64,000 bases of DNA from Prevotella sp. (GTDB lineage: Bacteria > Bacteroidota > Bacteroidia > Bacteroidales > Bacteroidaceae). The DNA lies in the NCBI GenBank assembly GCA_017965725.1, contig JAGCPK010000113.1, positions 1-64,000 of the forward strand, written 5' to 3'. The notes below the pieces were generated by a model. It searched no databases. It saw nothing but the letters and a program-made list of their open reading frames with translations, and was not told the DNA's origin. Position numbers and translations under genes: made by a program. Positions 26,820 to 35,000 of the stretch are shown piece after piece. Within the stretch, counting starts at the first letter, position 1. Every line of letters starts with the position of its first letter.

Positions 26820-27340
26820 GGCTGACCTCCTTCCTCTTTGGGCAAAGCCTCACTGATGCGTTGGGGATAATAATGGTCGATGTCCTCACGTTCGTCTGGG
26901 GAACATTTAACATAGGGTTTTCCACAGAGTTGACGGGCTCGCTGGTTGCGCAATGAGGCATACGCCCGTACCACCGCATTCTGTGTCTTGAAATAAGCCT
27001 CGTAGGTGGTGGCACGGTGGGTCTCGATACTGACGACATGCTCTGTGCGATCCTGTTCTATGCGCTGTATCAACTGTTCCGTCAATTGTTTTGGCATTAA
27101 CAACGTACCATCCAATGACAACTGGTCGTGGGCATCAAGTTTCACTGTCATCACATGCTCTTTCTTGATGTCCATCGGCTGCTGTTTCTCGTCGGGCATC
27201 GGTGGAATCTGGCGCATGATGCCCTTGTCCGTTTCCATCGACGAGGTCACGAGAAAAAAGATCAACAGCATGAACGAGATGTCTGCCGTCGATGAGGTAT
27301 TCAATTCCGGAACCGGCTCACGATGACGCCTACCAAACAT
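26816..27340 (-). CDS. exbD: ExbD/TolR biopolymer transport protein, first copy
   Basis: This 174-residue ExbD-type protein has the N-terminal helix STADISFMLLIFFLVTSSM with the proton-relay Asp, followed by a periplasmic domain. The C-terminal part (from KTQNAVVRAYASLRNQRARQLCG) is longer than in the second ExbD and may make a different contact with the cell wall or TonB. I chose the ATG at 27340 because it places the membrane helix at the N-terminus; an upstream in-frame ATG at 27469 would read antisense-like sequence over the 118-residue membrane-protein gene. It overlaps that gene by 40 bases. Confidence 0.9.
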   Translation of the reverse strand: MFGRRHREPVPELNTSSTADISFMLLIFFLVTSSMETDKGIMRQIPPMPDEKQQPMDIKKEHVMTVKLDAHDQLSLDGTLLMPKQLTEQLIQRIEQDRTEHVVSIETHRATTYEAYFKTQNAVVRAYASLRNQRARQLCGKPYVKCSPDEREDIDHYYPQRISEALPKEEGGQP

Positions 27341-27657
27341 CCTATGATCAGTATTATTGAGGTGTAGATAAACATATCCGTCGCTTTCAGCCAGAACTTG
27401 CTGGTGAAGAGCGCACCGTTGGTCATGAGGGGGTCTGACGAGCCCAGCAGATAAGTGACTGCAAGACACACCAGAAAACAGCCTGCCGTTGTCCAGGCGA
27501 TACGCGTCTGAGGCACGCCGTTGATGATCTCATCATCCTTCGTCCGCATACGCAGCGTCTTCACCACTGACCACAGCGTCACCACGATAGCCGCAGCCAC
27601 CGCGATATACATCAGCCAGAGCATGATGTCAGCGATAAAAGGCGAGACAATGGACAT
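27301..27657 (-). CDS. Small membrane protein within the TonB operon
   Basis: This 118-residue protein has three likely membrane helices (about residues 13-34, 51-71 and 91-113). I do not recognise the family; proteins of this size are found between ExbB and ExbD in related bacteria, so it may be an accessory part of the ExbB/ExbD motor (inference). It starts five bases after the ExbB stop codon and overlaps the following ExbD gene by 40 bases. Its reading frame ends inside the ExbD N-terminus. Confidence 0.75.
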   Translation of the reverse strand: MSIVSPFIADIMLWLMYIAVAAAIVVTLWSVVKTLRMRTKDDEIINGVPQTRIAWTTAGCFLVCLAVTYLLGSSDPLMTNGALFTSKFWLKATDMFIYTSIILIIGCLVGVIVSRFRN

Positions 27658-27660
27658 GAT

Positions 27661-27681
27661 GTTTACGATTTATGATTTGCG
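27661..27681. repeat. Heptanucleotide tract over the exbB stop codon
   Basis: GTTTACG ATTTATG ATTTGCG, three units; it encodes the last residues NHKS and stop of ExbB on the minus strand. Confidence 0.7.
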
Positions 27682-28511
27682 TTCTTCCAGACTTCAATGA
27701 TGTCGAGCAGTTCTATGGCACTCTCCTCCATGTCGCCTGTGAGTTTCTCAATCTTCGAGAGGATATAACTGTAGAACAGTTGCAGGATGAGAGCCACGAC
27801 AATACCGAAGATAGTCGTAATCAATGCCACCTTCATACCCTGTGCCACAACTCTCGGAGTGATATCTCCTTCTATCTGTATCTGGTCGAAAGCCATCACC
27901 ATACCAATCACCGTACCAAGGAATCCCAAAGAGGGAGCCATGGCGATGAAGAGTTTGATCCAGGAACAGCCTTTTTCCAAGTTGGCTGATTGTAAACCAC
28001 CGTAATTGGTGATAGCACGTTCAATGGCATCCATCGGCTGATCCACATGCAACAGGCCGTGATAGCAGACACTGGCCACAGGGCCACGCGTCTTCTTACA
28101 CAGTTCCTTCGCGCCCTCCACATCATTCTGTTCCATCTTCGCACGGATGTCAGCCATCAACTTCTTAGCCTTGATCTCCGACATCATCAGATAAAGGATG
28201 CGCTCGATACAGAAAGCGAGACCCAGCACCAATGCTAAAGCCACCAGCGACATAAAGCCTGCATTACCATCGACGAACTTCCGCTTCAACTGTTTGTGGA
28301 AGCCGCCACCCTGTTCGTCGGGATCTTCACCGGCTCCTAACAAAGCCTCATCATCAACGGTCACAGTCAGGGTGGAATCCTGAGCGATGGAGTCAGGTTG
28401 TACGATGGTGGTGGTATCCTTGACAGTTTTGCCAGGTTGTGCAACGACGGGCTGTCCCACCAGTAACAGACCTGTCATACATAAAAGGATCAGTCGTTTC
28501 ATCATTTTCAT
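27663..28511 (-). CDS. exbB: ExbB/MotA/TolQ-family proton channel
   Basis: This 282-residue protein has a signal-like N-terminal segment, an acidic linker (EALLGAGEDPDEQGGGF) and three membrane helices: about residues 84-108 (FMSLVALALVLGLAFCIERIL), then IKLFIAMAPSLGFLGTVIGMVMAF and MKVALITTIFGIVVALILQLF. These form the pentameric channel that, with ExbD, drives TonB. The long N-terminal extension before the first helix is usual in Bacteroidetes. It lies 42 bases downstream of tRNA-Ser on the same strand, and heads the ExbB/membrane protein/ExbD/ExbD set. Confidence 0.93.
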   Translation of the reverse strand: MKMMKRLILLCMTGLLLVGQPVVAQPGKTVKDTTTIVQPDSIAQDSTLTVTVDDEALLGAGEDPDEQGGGFHKQLKRKFVDGNAGFMSLVALALVLGLAFCIERILYLMMSEIKAKKLMADIRAKMEQNDVEGAKELCKKTRGPVASVCYHGLLHVDQPMDAIERAITNYGGLQSANLEKGCSWIKLFIAMAPSLGFLGTVIGMVMAFDQIQIEGDITPRVVAQGMKVALITTIFGIVVALILQLFYSYILSKIEKLTGDMEESAIELLDIIEVWKNANHKS

Positions 28512-28552
28512 AAAACAAATAAGGACTGCTCATCGCAGCCCCTTAGCAATAG

Positions 28553-28640
28553 CGGAGAGAACAGGATTCGAACCTGCGAACCAGTTTTGCCGGTTACACG
28601 CTTTCCAGGCGTGCCTCTTCAACCACTCGAGCACCTCTCC
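28553..28640 (-). tRNA. tRNA-Ser (anticodon GGA)
   Basis: An 88-base tRNA with acceptor stem GGAGAGG pairing with TCTCTCC, anticodon stem CACGC/GCGTG around loop CTGGAAA (anticodon GGA, reads UCC/UCU), a long class II variable arm and the T-loop GGTTCGAATCC. The discriminator base is G73, as expected for serine. CCA is not encoded. Confidence 0.95.
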
Positions 28641-28656
28641 CTGCGTTAAGCGGATG

Positions 28657-28664
28657 CAAAATTA
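28657..28664 (-). promoter_or_regulatory. -7 element for tRNA-Ser
   Basis: CAAAATTA on the plus strand, i.e. TAATTTTG on the minus strand, 16 bases upstream of the tRNA 5' end. A GCTTTTC/GAAAAGC hairpin lies just upstream of it at 28667-28684. Confidence 0.5.
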
Positions 28665-28703
28665 CCGCTTTTCACGCGAAAAGCAGTGATATACCCTATA
28701 ATT

Positions 28704-29489
28704 TTATAGTTTTTTAAATACCCGATGGACATTGGCTGTGGTGATGCGTGCCACTTCCTCCTGGCTGACGTCATAGGCTTCTGCAAGGCGTCGGAGCACT
28801 TCGAGGACGAAAGCGGGTTCGTTGCGTTTCCCACGATGGGGAACAGGTGCCATATAAGGAGCATCAGTCTCAAAGACAATACGGTCTAAAGGTACGACGG
28901 CAGGAAGGACTTCAGGGAGGTGCGACTTCTTGAAAGTGAACACACCGCCAATACCCAACACGAAATTCTCAAACTGAAGGAGTTCGCGCGCCTCAATCTC
29001 ATTACCTGTAAAACAGTGGAACACACCACCAGGCAGGTCATCCTTATACCTTTTTAATATAGATATCATCTCGTTCTGTGCCTTACGACAATGGATCATC
29101 AGAGGCAAACGGGTTTCCACCGACCAGCGAACCTGTTCTTCGAAGGCCAATATTTGTTCCTGTTCGAACTCCCGGCTCCAATAAAAGTCAAGGCCCACTT
29201 CGCCAATGGAAATGATAAGTGATGAGTGATGTGTGATAAGTGAACGAATCTCCACCAACTGTTCGCGCCAGTCGGAACGCACTTCCTCGGGGTGAAGGCC
29301 CAGCATTGGGTAGCAATAGCCGAAGTAGCGGTTACAGGTATCCATTACCGTCTGACAAGACTTCAAGTCGATGGCAGGGATGAAGATTTTTGCCACCCCA
29401 GCAGCCTTGGCCCGCTCCACTACTAAGTCGTGGTCTTCGGCAAACTCCTCGCCATCCAGATGGCAGTGTGTATCGATATACTGTATCAT
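28704..29489 (-). CDS. TatD-family metal-dependent hydrolase
   Basis: This 261-residue enzyme has the TatD metal-binding motifs: DTHCHL at the N-terminus, Glu in SIGEVGLDFYW, His in MIHCRKA, GVFHCFTG, and Asp in ETDAPYMAP. TatD proteins are metal-dependent nucleases acting on DNA ends or 3' overhangs; the exact role here is unproven. A heptanucleotide tract encodes residues about 82-94 (RSLITHHSSLIIS), an insert just before the metal-site Glu loop. It overlaps the upstream TonB gene by 4 bases, so the two are co-expressed. Confidence 0.93.
   Translation of the reverse strand: MIQYIDTHCHLDGEEFAEDHDLVVERAKAAGVAKIFIPAIDLKSCQTVMDTCNRYFGYCYPMLGLHPEEVRSDWREQLVEIRSLITHHSSLIISIGEVGLDFYWSREFEQEQILAFEEQVRWSVETRLPLMIHCRKAQNEMISILKRYKDDLPGGVFHCFTGNEIEARELLQFENFVLGIGGVFTFKKSHLPEVLPAVVPLDRIVFETDAPYMAPVPHRGKRNEPAFVLEVLRRLAEAYDVSQEEVARITTANVHRVFKKL
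29212..29242 (-). repeat. Heptanucleotide tract inside the TatD gene
   Basis: ATGATAA GTGATGA GTGATGT GTGATAA GTG on the plus strand. In the coding direction it reads SLITHHSSLII without a stop. Confidence 0.8.
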
Positions 29490-30151
29490 AACTTAAAGAC
29501 GATGGGGATGCAGACCTTCGTGCGACAGGGTTTGGCATTCATCACGCCAGGAGTCCATTTGGGCATCATACGGAGCACCCGCAGTGCCTCACGGTCACAA
29601 TCCGCAGAGAGTTTCTCCACGAGTTCAAGGTCGGAGATACTACCGTCGGTATTGATGACAAACTGCGCCACCACCCTACCCTGTATCTTGCGCTGCTGGG
29701 CTGTTGCAGGATATTTCAGATTCTTCGTCAACCACTTCATCAGTTCCACCGCCCCACCGGGGAACTGAGGCAGATCCTCCACCACACGGATATCGAGAGG
29801 TGCATCATACATATCCACCGCCTCAGGTAGTTTCTCCTCTTCTTGTTCCTGCTGCTTCGGTTCCTCTGGAGGCGCAATGGGTTCCAACAGTTCCGGAGCA
29901 ATCTCCACATCCTCCTCCACAAGATTGAGTTCCTGCGAGGGAGGCAACTTCTCCTGAGGCTCCTGCGGAAGCATCATCGGCACCTCGTCGTCCTCACGGT
30001 GTAGTGGCGACAATTCCATCTCCAACTCCTGATCCTCACTGGCCGTGTCGAAGAAGGCCCACCCTGTGCCGTCGGTGTTCCACTCCAGAGCCACCAGACA
30101 AAGGGCAAGGACGAGAATCAGTCCCAAGAGATATCTTGTCGTCGGATTCAT
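29486..30151 (-). CDS. tonB: Energy transducer TonB
   Basis: This 221-residue protein has one N-terminal membrane anchor (RYLLGLILVLALCLVALEW), a Pro/Glu-rich periplasmic linker (PQEPQEKLPP, PIAPPEEPKQQEQEEEKLPE) and a C-terminal TonB domain with LKYPATAQQRKIQGRVVAQF and PKWTPGV. It carries energy from ExbB/ExbD to outer-membrane TonB-dependent receptors. The linker is strongly acidic rather than Pro-Lys rich, as usual in Bacteroidetes. It is first in a transcript with TatD, upstream of tRNA-Ser and the ExbB operon. Confidence 0.93.
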   Translation of the reverse strand: MNPTTRYLLGLILVLALCLVALEWNTDGTGWAFFDTASEDQELEMELSPLHREDDEVPMMLPQEPQEKLPPSQELNLVEEDVEIAPELLEPIAPPEEPKQQEQEEEKLPEAVDMYDAPLDIRVVEDLPQFPGGAVELMKWLTKNLKYPATAQQRKIQGRVVAQFVINTDGSISDLELVEKLSADCDREALRVLRMMPKWTPGVMNAKPCRTKVCIPIVFKL

Positions 30152-30194
30152 AATAAAACCACTTTTCTTCCGTTATATATCTATATTCAGGGTG

Positions 30195-30202
30195 CAAAGG
30201 TA
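30195..30202 (-). promoter_or_regulatory. -7 element for tonB-tatD
   Basis: CAAAGGTA on the plus strand, i.e. TACCTTTG on the minus strand, 43 bases upstream of the tonB ATG. The -33 position falls in the tract at 30210-30244. Confidence 0.55.
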
Positions 30203-30209
30203 ACAAAAA

Positions 30210-30244
30210 GTTTATAGTTTATAGATTATAGTTCATAGTTTTTT
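30210..30244. repeat. GTTTATA heptanucleotide tract between divergent genes
   Basis: GTTTATA GTTTATA GATTATA GTTCATA GTTTTTT, five 7-bp units, between the tonB and porQ promoters. The same word family recurs at 50444-50471. Confidence 0.88.
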
Positions 30245-30246
30245 TG

Positions 30247-30254
30247 TAATTTTG
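30247..30254 (+). promoter_or_regulatory. -7 element for porQ-cmk
   Basis: TAATTTTG immediately after the heptanucleotide tract, 26 bases before the porQ ATG. Confidence 0.55.
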
Positions 30255-30280
30255 CAGCGAATTAAGAAAAAGTGAAGCAA

Positions 30281-31261
30281 ATGGGCATCAAACATAGCAT
30301 CAAGTATCAGTGGTGGCAGCGCATCCTGCTACTACTTATCACTTTTCACTTATCACTTATCACTTCGCAGGCTCAGGAATCTGAGACAGCGTACAACTTC
30401 CTCCGTCTGCCGGTGAGTGCCCACGTGGCAGCATTGGGAGGAGAGAATATCTCCCTCAACGAGGACGACGCAACGCTCGTCTTCCATAATCCTGCCCTCA
30501 TGAACTTCGTGTCCGACAAGACCATCAATCTCAACTTCATGACTTATATGGAAGGTGCCAAGACTGCCAGTGCCGCCTTTGTCAAAGGCATCGGCGAAAG
30601 GGCTTCGTGGGGTGTGACGGCTCAGTATATGGACTATGGCAAGATGAAGCAGACCACCTATGACAATATTGAGATCGGGGAGTTCTCTGCCAAGGACATC
30701 TGCATCGGAGGTGCTTTCGCCTATGCGCTCACTGAAAACATCTCAGGCGGTATTACAGCCAAGTTCATCACGTCGAGCATTGCCGACTACAACTCCATCG
30801 GTGTGGGCGTTGATCTCGGACTCAACTATACGGATTCCATCGGCAACCTGAGTATCTCTGTAGCCGCCAAGAACCTCGGTGGACAGGTGAAAGCCTACGA
30901 CGAGGAGTTTGAGAAGATTCCCTTTGATCTCCAGGTGGGTGTCACCAAGCGCCTTACCAATTCCCCTTTCCGTTTCTCGGCCACCCTCTCCCGCCTCAAC
31001 AACTGGGATCAGGGTTTTATCAAACATCTCGCTGTTGGTGCCGATGTGCTGCTCGGGGAGAACATCTATCTGGCAGCAGGCTATAATTTCCGTCGCGCCC
31101 ACGAGATGAAAATCACCGATGCCGAGGGATCCAGTGCCCACGGAGCCGGATTCTCACTCGGAGCAGGTATCTCGCTCGAGCGTTTCAAACTCCATATCGG
31201 CTATGGCAAGTACCATGTATCCGCCAGTAGCCTGCTCATCAACGCATCATACAAATTATGA
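30281..31261 (+). CDS. porQ: Type IX secretion system protein PorQ
   Basis: This protein of about 326 residues has a signal peptide ending SQAQ and then a predicted outer-membrane beta-barrel beginning [20 protein letters not shown], the typical PorQ/PorV-type opening with FHNPALMNF. PorQ works with PorU, PorV and PorZ at the outer face of the type IX secretion system, which exports and anchors cargo proteins. I preferred the ATG at 30281; a GTG at 30272 is also possible. The signal peptide includes an ACTTATC heptamer tract ([12 protein letters not shown]). It overlaps cmk by 4 bases; porQ-cmk linkage is common in Bacteroidales. Confidence 0.88.
   Translation: MGIKHSIKYQWWQRILLLLITFHLSLITSQAQESETAYNFLRLPVSAHVAALGGENISLNEDDATLVFHNPALMNFVSDKTINLNFMTYMEGAKTASAAFVKGIGERASWGVTAQYMDYGKMKQTTYDNIEIGEFSAKDICIGGAFAYALTENISGGITAKFITSSIADYNSIGVGVDLGLNYTDSIGNLSISVAAKNLGGQVKAYDEEFEKIPFDLQVGVTKRLTNSPFRFSATLSRLNNWDQGFIKHLAVGADVLLGENIYLAAGYNFRRAHEMKITDAEGSSAHGAGFSLGAGISLERFKLHIGYGKYHVSASSLLINASYKL
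30334..30366 (+). repeat. ACTTATC tract inside the PorQ signal peptide
   Basis: ACTTATC ACTTTTC ACTTATC ACTTATC ACTTC; encodes [11 protein letters not shown], the hydrophobic core of the signal peptide. Confidence 0.88.
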
Positions 31262-31950
31262 AGAAAATCACAATCGCTATTGACGGCCACAGTTCGTGCG
31301 GAAAGAGCACGATGGCCAAAGACCTGGCCCGTGAAATCGGCTACGTCTATGTAGATACGGGCGCCATGTACCGTAGCGTCACCCTCTATGCCCTGCGCAA
31401 GGGTTTGTTCAACGCTGACGGTAGTGTGAAGACAGAAGAACTGGAGGCTGAGATGCCCAACATCCAGATATCCTTCCAGTTCAATCCTGAGACAGGACGG
31501 CCCGACACCTATCTCAACGGTGAATATGTGGAGAAAGAGATACGCTCCCTTGAGGTGAGCAGCCATGTCAGTCCCATCGCCGCCATCGGCTTCGTGCGTC
31601 GTGCCCTTGTGGCCCAACAGCAACAGATGGGGAAGGACAAGGGTGTCGTCATGGACGGACGCGACATCGGTACCGTTGTTTTCCCCGATGCCGAACTAAA
31701 AGTCTTCGTCACTGCCTCCGCCTCCGTACGTGCCCAGCGCCGCTACGACGAACTGAAGGCCAAAGGGATGCCTGCCTACTACGAAGACATCCTGAAGAAT
31801 GTGGAGGAACGCGACTATATCGACTCCCATCGCGAGGAGTCGCCTCTGCGTCAGGCTGATGACGCCATCCTACTGGATAATTCAGAGATGACGATACCAG
31901 AACAGAAAGAATGGCTGTTGGATCAGTACAAAAAAATTGCAGGGTGTTAG
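31258..31950 (+). CDS. cmk: (d)CMP kinase
   Basis: This 230-residue kinase phosphorylates CMP and dCMP with ATP. The P-loop is [15 protein letters not shown], followed by the [16 protein letters not shown] substrate region and the [13 protein letters not shown] block that is diagnostic of cytidylate kinase. Length is normal. It begins in the porQ stop codon (ATGA). Its own stop codon overlaps, by 4 bases, the convergent ispH stop, and both lie in the loop of a shared terminator hairpin. Confidence 0.96.
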   Translation: MKKITIAIDGHSSCGKSTMAKDLAREIGYVYVDTGAMYRSVTLYALRKGLFNADGSVKTEELEAEMPNIQISFQFNPETGRPDTYLNGEYVEKEIRSLEVSSHVSPIAAIGFVRRALVAQQQQMGKDKGVVMDGRDIGTVVFPDAELKVFVTASASVRAQRRYDELKAKGMPAYYEDILKNVEERDYIDSHREESPLRQADDAILLDNSEMTIPEQKEWLLDQYKKIAGC

Positions 31951-31963
31951 CCCTGCATTTTTT
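31931..31963. terminator. Bidirectional terminator formed by overlapping gene ends
   Basis: AAAAAAT-TGCAGGG and CCCTGCA-TTTTTT arms around a TGTTAG loop. The stop codons of cmk (31948-31950) and ispH (31947-31949) lie in the loop, so the last codons of both genes form the stem. Confidence 0.85.
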
Positions 31964-32834
31964 GTATTGCCTCACGGCACTGCTCCATCAACCATTTGGG
32001 CGTGGAAGTGGCTCCACAGATGCCAACGGTCTTGATACCCTCCAACCACTCCGGCTTTATCTCGCAAGGGTCTTCAATTAAATGAGTGTTAGGGTTGACG
32101 CGCAGACACTCGTTGAAAAGCACCTTGCCGTTACTGCTCTTACGTCCACAGACGAAAAGGATGAGATCGTGGCGGGTAGCAAACTGCGAGATATTCGGCA
32201 TACGGTTGGCAACGGAACGACAGATGGTGTCGAAGCATTTGAAGGTGGCCTCAGGGGAGATATGTGTCTGAATGTAGTCGATGATACGATGGAACTCATC
32301 GAGCGACTTCGTGGTCTGGCTGTAGAGATAGATATCGCTGGAGAAATCAAGTTTCTTCACTTCATTGAAACTCTCGATGACAATAGCGGTACTGTTGGTC
32401 TGTCCCACCAGTCCGAGCACCTCGGCATGACCTTTCTTGCCGAAGATGACTATCTGGGAGGCAGCGGATGGTGAATCCCCTGCAATACAGACATTGGAGT
32501 CGTACTGACGCTTGATGCGCTTCTGGAGTTGAAGCACCACCGGACAGGTAGCGTCGATGATCTCAATGTTATTGCGACGTGCCAGTTCGTAGGTCTCAGG
32601 AGGCTCGCCATGCGCCCGCAACAGCACCTTTACGTCGTGGAGTTCTCGGAGTTCCTCGTGGTTGATGGTGATAAGTCCCATCTCACGGAGACGTTCGCAC
32701 TCCATGCCGTTATGTACGATATCACCGAGACAGTAGAGGGTACCGCCTTGTGCCAACTCTTCCTCGGCCTTGTTGATGGCTGTGGTCACACCAAAGCAGA
32801 AACCACTGCCGTTATCAATCTCGATCTGAATCAT
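31947..32834 (-). CDS. ispH: 4-hydroxy-3-methylbut-2-enyl diphosphate reductase
   Basis: This 295-residue iron-sulfur enzyme makes IPP and DMAPP in the last step of the MEP isoprenoid pathway. Three cysteines expected to bind the cluster are seen in [15 protein letters not shown] and GICGATSTP; the conserved LRAHGEPPE block is also present. The protein is of normal length and is the standard non-fused form. It starts in the stop codon of meaB (4-base overlap) and ends tail to tail with cmk. Confidence 0.96.
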   Translation of the reverse strand: MIQIEIDNGSGFCFGVTTAINKAEEELAQGGTLYCLGDIVHNGMECERLREMGLITINHEELRELHDVKVLLRAHGEPPETYELARRNNIEIIDATCPVVLQLQKRIKRQYDSNVCIAGDSPSAASQIVIFGKKGHAEVLGLVGQTNSTAIVIESFNEVKKLDFSSDIYLYSQTTKSLDEFHRIIDYIQTHISPEATFKCFDTICRSVANRMPNISQFATRHDLILFVCGRKSSNGKVLFNECLRVNPNTHLIEDPCEIKPEWLEGIKTVGICGATSTPKWLMEQCREAIQKMQG

Positions 32835-33931
32835 TTCTTCAACATATTAAAGTATTCATCAAGCAGGTCCTGGGCGGCAATGAAGGAGGTCTTCTGACCA
32901 GCGAGGACAGTCTGTTCGGCGGGCTGCAACTGTGCCTTGATATGCGGATTGTTGTAGAAGTTGAGACGTAGGTGTTCGTTGATGCTTTCATACATCCAGT
33001 ACTTCGACTGTTCATTGCGACGATAATCGAAATAACCGTTGGATTTCACAAAATCTATGTACTCGTAGATCATATCCCATATCTCCTTGACACCCGTGCC
33101 GTAGAAACCACTGTAACAGAGCACCTGTGGCAACCAACCACTATCGGGTTTGGGGAAGAAATGGAGGGCATTACGGAAATTAGTAGCCGCCATATGACAA
33201 CGATCCACATTGTCACCATCACATTTATTGATGACGATACCGTCACTGATCTCCATGATGCCTCGCTTGATGCCCTGCAGTTCATCACCGGTGCCAGCCA
33301 CCTGGATGAGCAGGAAGAAATCAACCATCGAATGACAAGCCGTCTCGCTCTGTCCAACACCGACGGTCTCGACGAAGATCTTGTCAAAGCCAGCAGCCTC
33401 GCAGAGGATGATGGTCTCACGGGTCTTGCGGGCCACACCACCCAACGAGCCAGCCGACGGACTAGGACGGATGAAGGAGTCGGGATGGAGCGCCAGTTTC
33501 TCCATACGGGTCTTGTCACCGAGGATGCTTCCCTTAGTGCGCTCACTGGAGGGGTCGATGGCGAGGACAGCCAGTTTTCCACCTTTCTCCTTGAGCACAT
33601 GGATACCGAACTCGTCGATACTCGTCGATTTACCCGCACCCGGCACACCGCTGATGCCCACACGGATGGAGTTACCGCTGTATGGCAGACATTTATTAAT
33701 GACCTCCTGTGCCTTCGCCTGATGGTCGGGGTTGACACTTTCAATAAGGGTCACAGCCTGCGAGAGTACGGTGACGTCGCCCTTCAGAATACCATCCACC
33801 ATCTCAGCAGGAGAGAGTTCACGACGACGGAAACGGTTGCGCTTCAGATAAGGATTGATAATCGACGGCTGTTCTACACCGCTGTTGACCTGCAGACCTG
33901 CATATTCCGAACTGTTCTCAGGATGCTCCAT
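32831..33931 (-). CDS. meaB: Methylmalonyl-CoA mutase-associated GTPase MeaB
   Basis: This 366-residue G3E-family GTPase guards and repairs the B12-dependent methylmalonyl-CoA mutase. The Walker A motif is SGVPGAGKSTSIDEFG, followed by AIDPSSERTKGSILGDKTRM, FVETVGVGQSE (Walker B region) and the NKCDGDN specificity motif. The C-terminal dimerisation arm (RLNFYNNPHIKAQL) is present. Mutase genes are not in the window. It is followed directly by ispH and preceded, after one base, by the DUF1573 gene on the same strand. Confidence 0.95.
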   Translation of the reverse strand: MEHPENSSEYAGLQVNSGVEQPSIINPYLKRNRFRRRELSPAEMVDGILKGDVTVLSQAVTLIESVNPDHQAKAQEVINKCLPYSGNSIRVGISGVPGAGKSTSIDEFGIHVLKEKGGKLAVLAIDPSSERTKGSILGDKTRMEKLALHPDSFIRPSPSAGSLGGVARKTRETIILCEAAGFDKIFVETVGVGQSETACHSMVDFFLLIQVAGTGDELQGIKRGIMEISDGIVINKCDGDNVDRCHMAATNFRNALHFFPKPDSGWLPQVLCYSGFYGTGVKEIWDMIYEYIDFVKSNGYFDYRRNEQSKYWMYESINEHLRLNFYNNPHIKAQLQPAEQTVLAGQKTSFIAAQDLLDEYFNMLKK

Positions 33932-33932
33932 A

Positions 33933-35000
33933 CTACTTCACATTAATATTAATGACAACCTTGGCATGGTCGGGATCATTGGTAATCATAAGGATACGGG
34001 GTTTGGTGCGCAGTTTGAGCAGGTCATCGGCATAGCCTGTAATCTTCAGTGTCGTGCTCTGCTCAGGTTCCAGTATCTGTTTACCTAACGTCACTTTCAG
34101 ACCACCGGTGAAGAGTTGCATGGAGGAGATCTTCAATGCGGTCTTACCCGTATTGGTGAGCAGCACCTCTGCAGTCTTCTTCGACTTTCCGCCGAAGTCA
34201 GTGAAATCAACTTCCGTCGCTGACATCTGGAGTTGAGGGGCAAGGGCCTTGCTAAACTCGTCATAGTCCTGCAGATGAGGCAGCAGCACCACAGAAACGG
34301 GAATCTCGTTGTCTTTGCTCACTTTCTCACCCAACCTACTGGCGAGATAGACGGATGTCTGCGTCAGTCCGTAGTCGCGTAACTTATCGGAGTTCAGAGT
34401 GACGGAGATAGTTCCGCCCTTACCAGGCTCCAGGGTTTCTGGTTTCGTAAACGCAGAGAGATAGGGCGGCAGATGCATCAGGTGTGGTTGCATGGGTTTC
34501 TCACCATTGTTCAGGACGTGGATCTCCTGCATCGGAGTGTCGCCTTTGTTGACATCATCGAACTCCAGTTCATCGTTATCAAACAACATATCGCCCATCG
34601 TAAGGGGATAGTTGCCGGTATAGTCGAGAACCTCAGGCACCACGACACCTCGCATTTTCAGATAGACGGGTTTCTTGGAGCCGTTGCTCGTGATGACGGC
34701 CATTTTCTGGAAATGTCCCAACATCTTGGCATCATAGGTCATCTTGATAGTAAACTTCTCGTTGGCGCCCACTTCCTTGGGATATTCCACCGCCGTACAG
34801 CCGCAGTCGGGCTTCACACTCTCGATGACCAGATGACGCCGACTCTTGTTAGTGAGTTCAAAGGTCGCCGTGATGGGTTGCATGAATCCCGTGCGCCCCG
34901 CATTGACCGTCGTCTGTGATACGACTATCTTCTGAGCAGACAGGGAGAAGAGTGATAAGTGATAAGTGATAAGTATTAACAGGATCTTCTTCATATTCAT
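33933..35000 (-). CDS. DUF1573 protein (ASPM-SPD2-Hydin-like domains), exported
   Basis: This 355-residue exported protein has a signal peptide ending LSAQ and two or three Ig-like DUF1573 domains. The first holds the typical LTNKSRRHLVIESVKPDCGCTAVEYPKE, with the DCGC cysteine pair; the last starts EVDFTDFGGKSKKTAEVLLTNTG. Such domains are thought to mediate binding in the envelope; no enzyme activity is known. The heptamer tract GTGATAA (three exact units on the plus strand) encodes LITYHLSLF of the signal peptide. Its start overlaps the last base of the alpha-2-macroglobulin gene (TAATG), so the two are coupled. Confidence 0.9.
   Translation of the reverse strand: MNMKKILLILITYHLSLFSLSAQKIVVSQTTVNAGRTGFMQPITATFELTNKSRRHLVIESVKPDCGCTAVEYPKEVGANEKFTIKMTYDAKMLGHFQKMAVITSNGSKKPVYLKMRGVVVPEVLDYTGNYPLTMGDMLFDNDELEFDDVNKGDTPMQEIHVLNNGEKPMQPHLMHLPPYLSAFTKPETLEPGKGGTISVTLNSDKLRDYGLTQTSVYLASRLGEKVSKDNEIPVSVVLLPHLQDYDEFSKALAPQLQMSATEVDFTDFGGKSKKTAEVLLTNTGKTALKISSMQLFTGGLKVTLGKQILEPEQSTTLKITGYADDLLKLRTKPRILMITNDPDHAKVVININVK
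34952..34975 (-). repeat. Perfect heptanucleotide tract in the DUF1573 signal peptide
   Basis: Three exact GTGATAA units plus GTA on the plus strand. In the coding direction it supplies LITYHLSLF. Confidence 0.9.
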
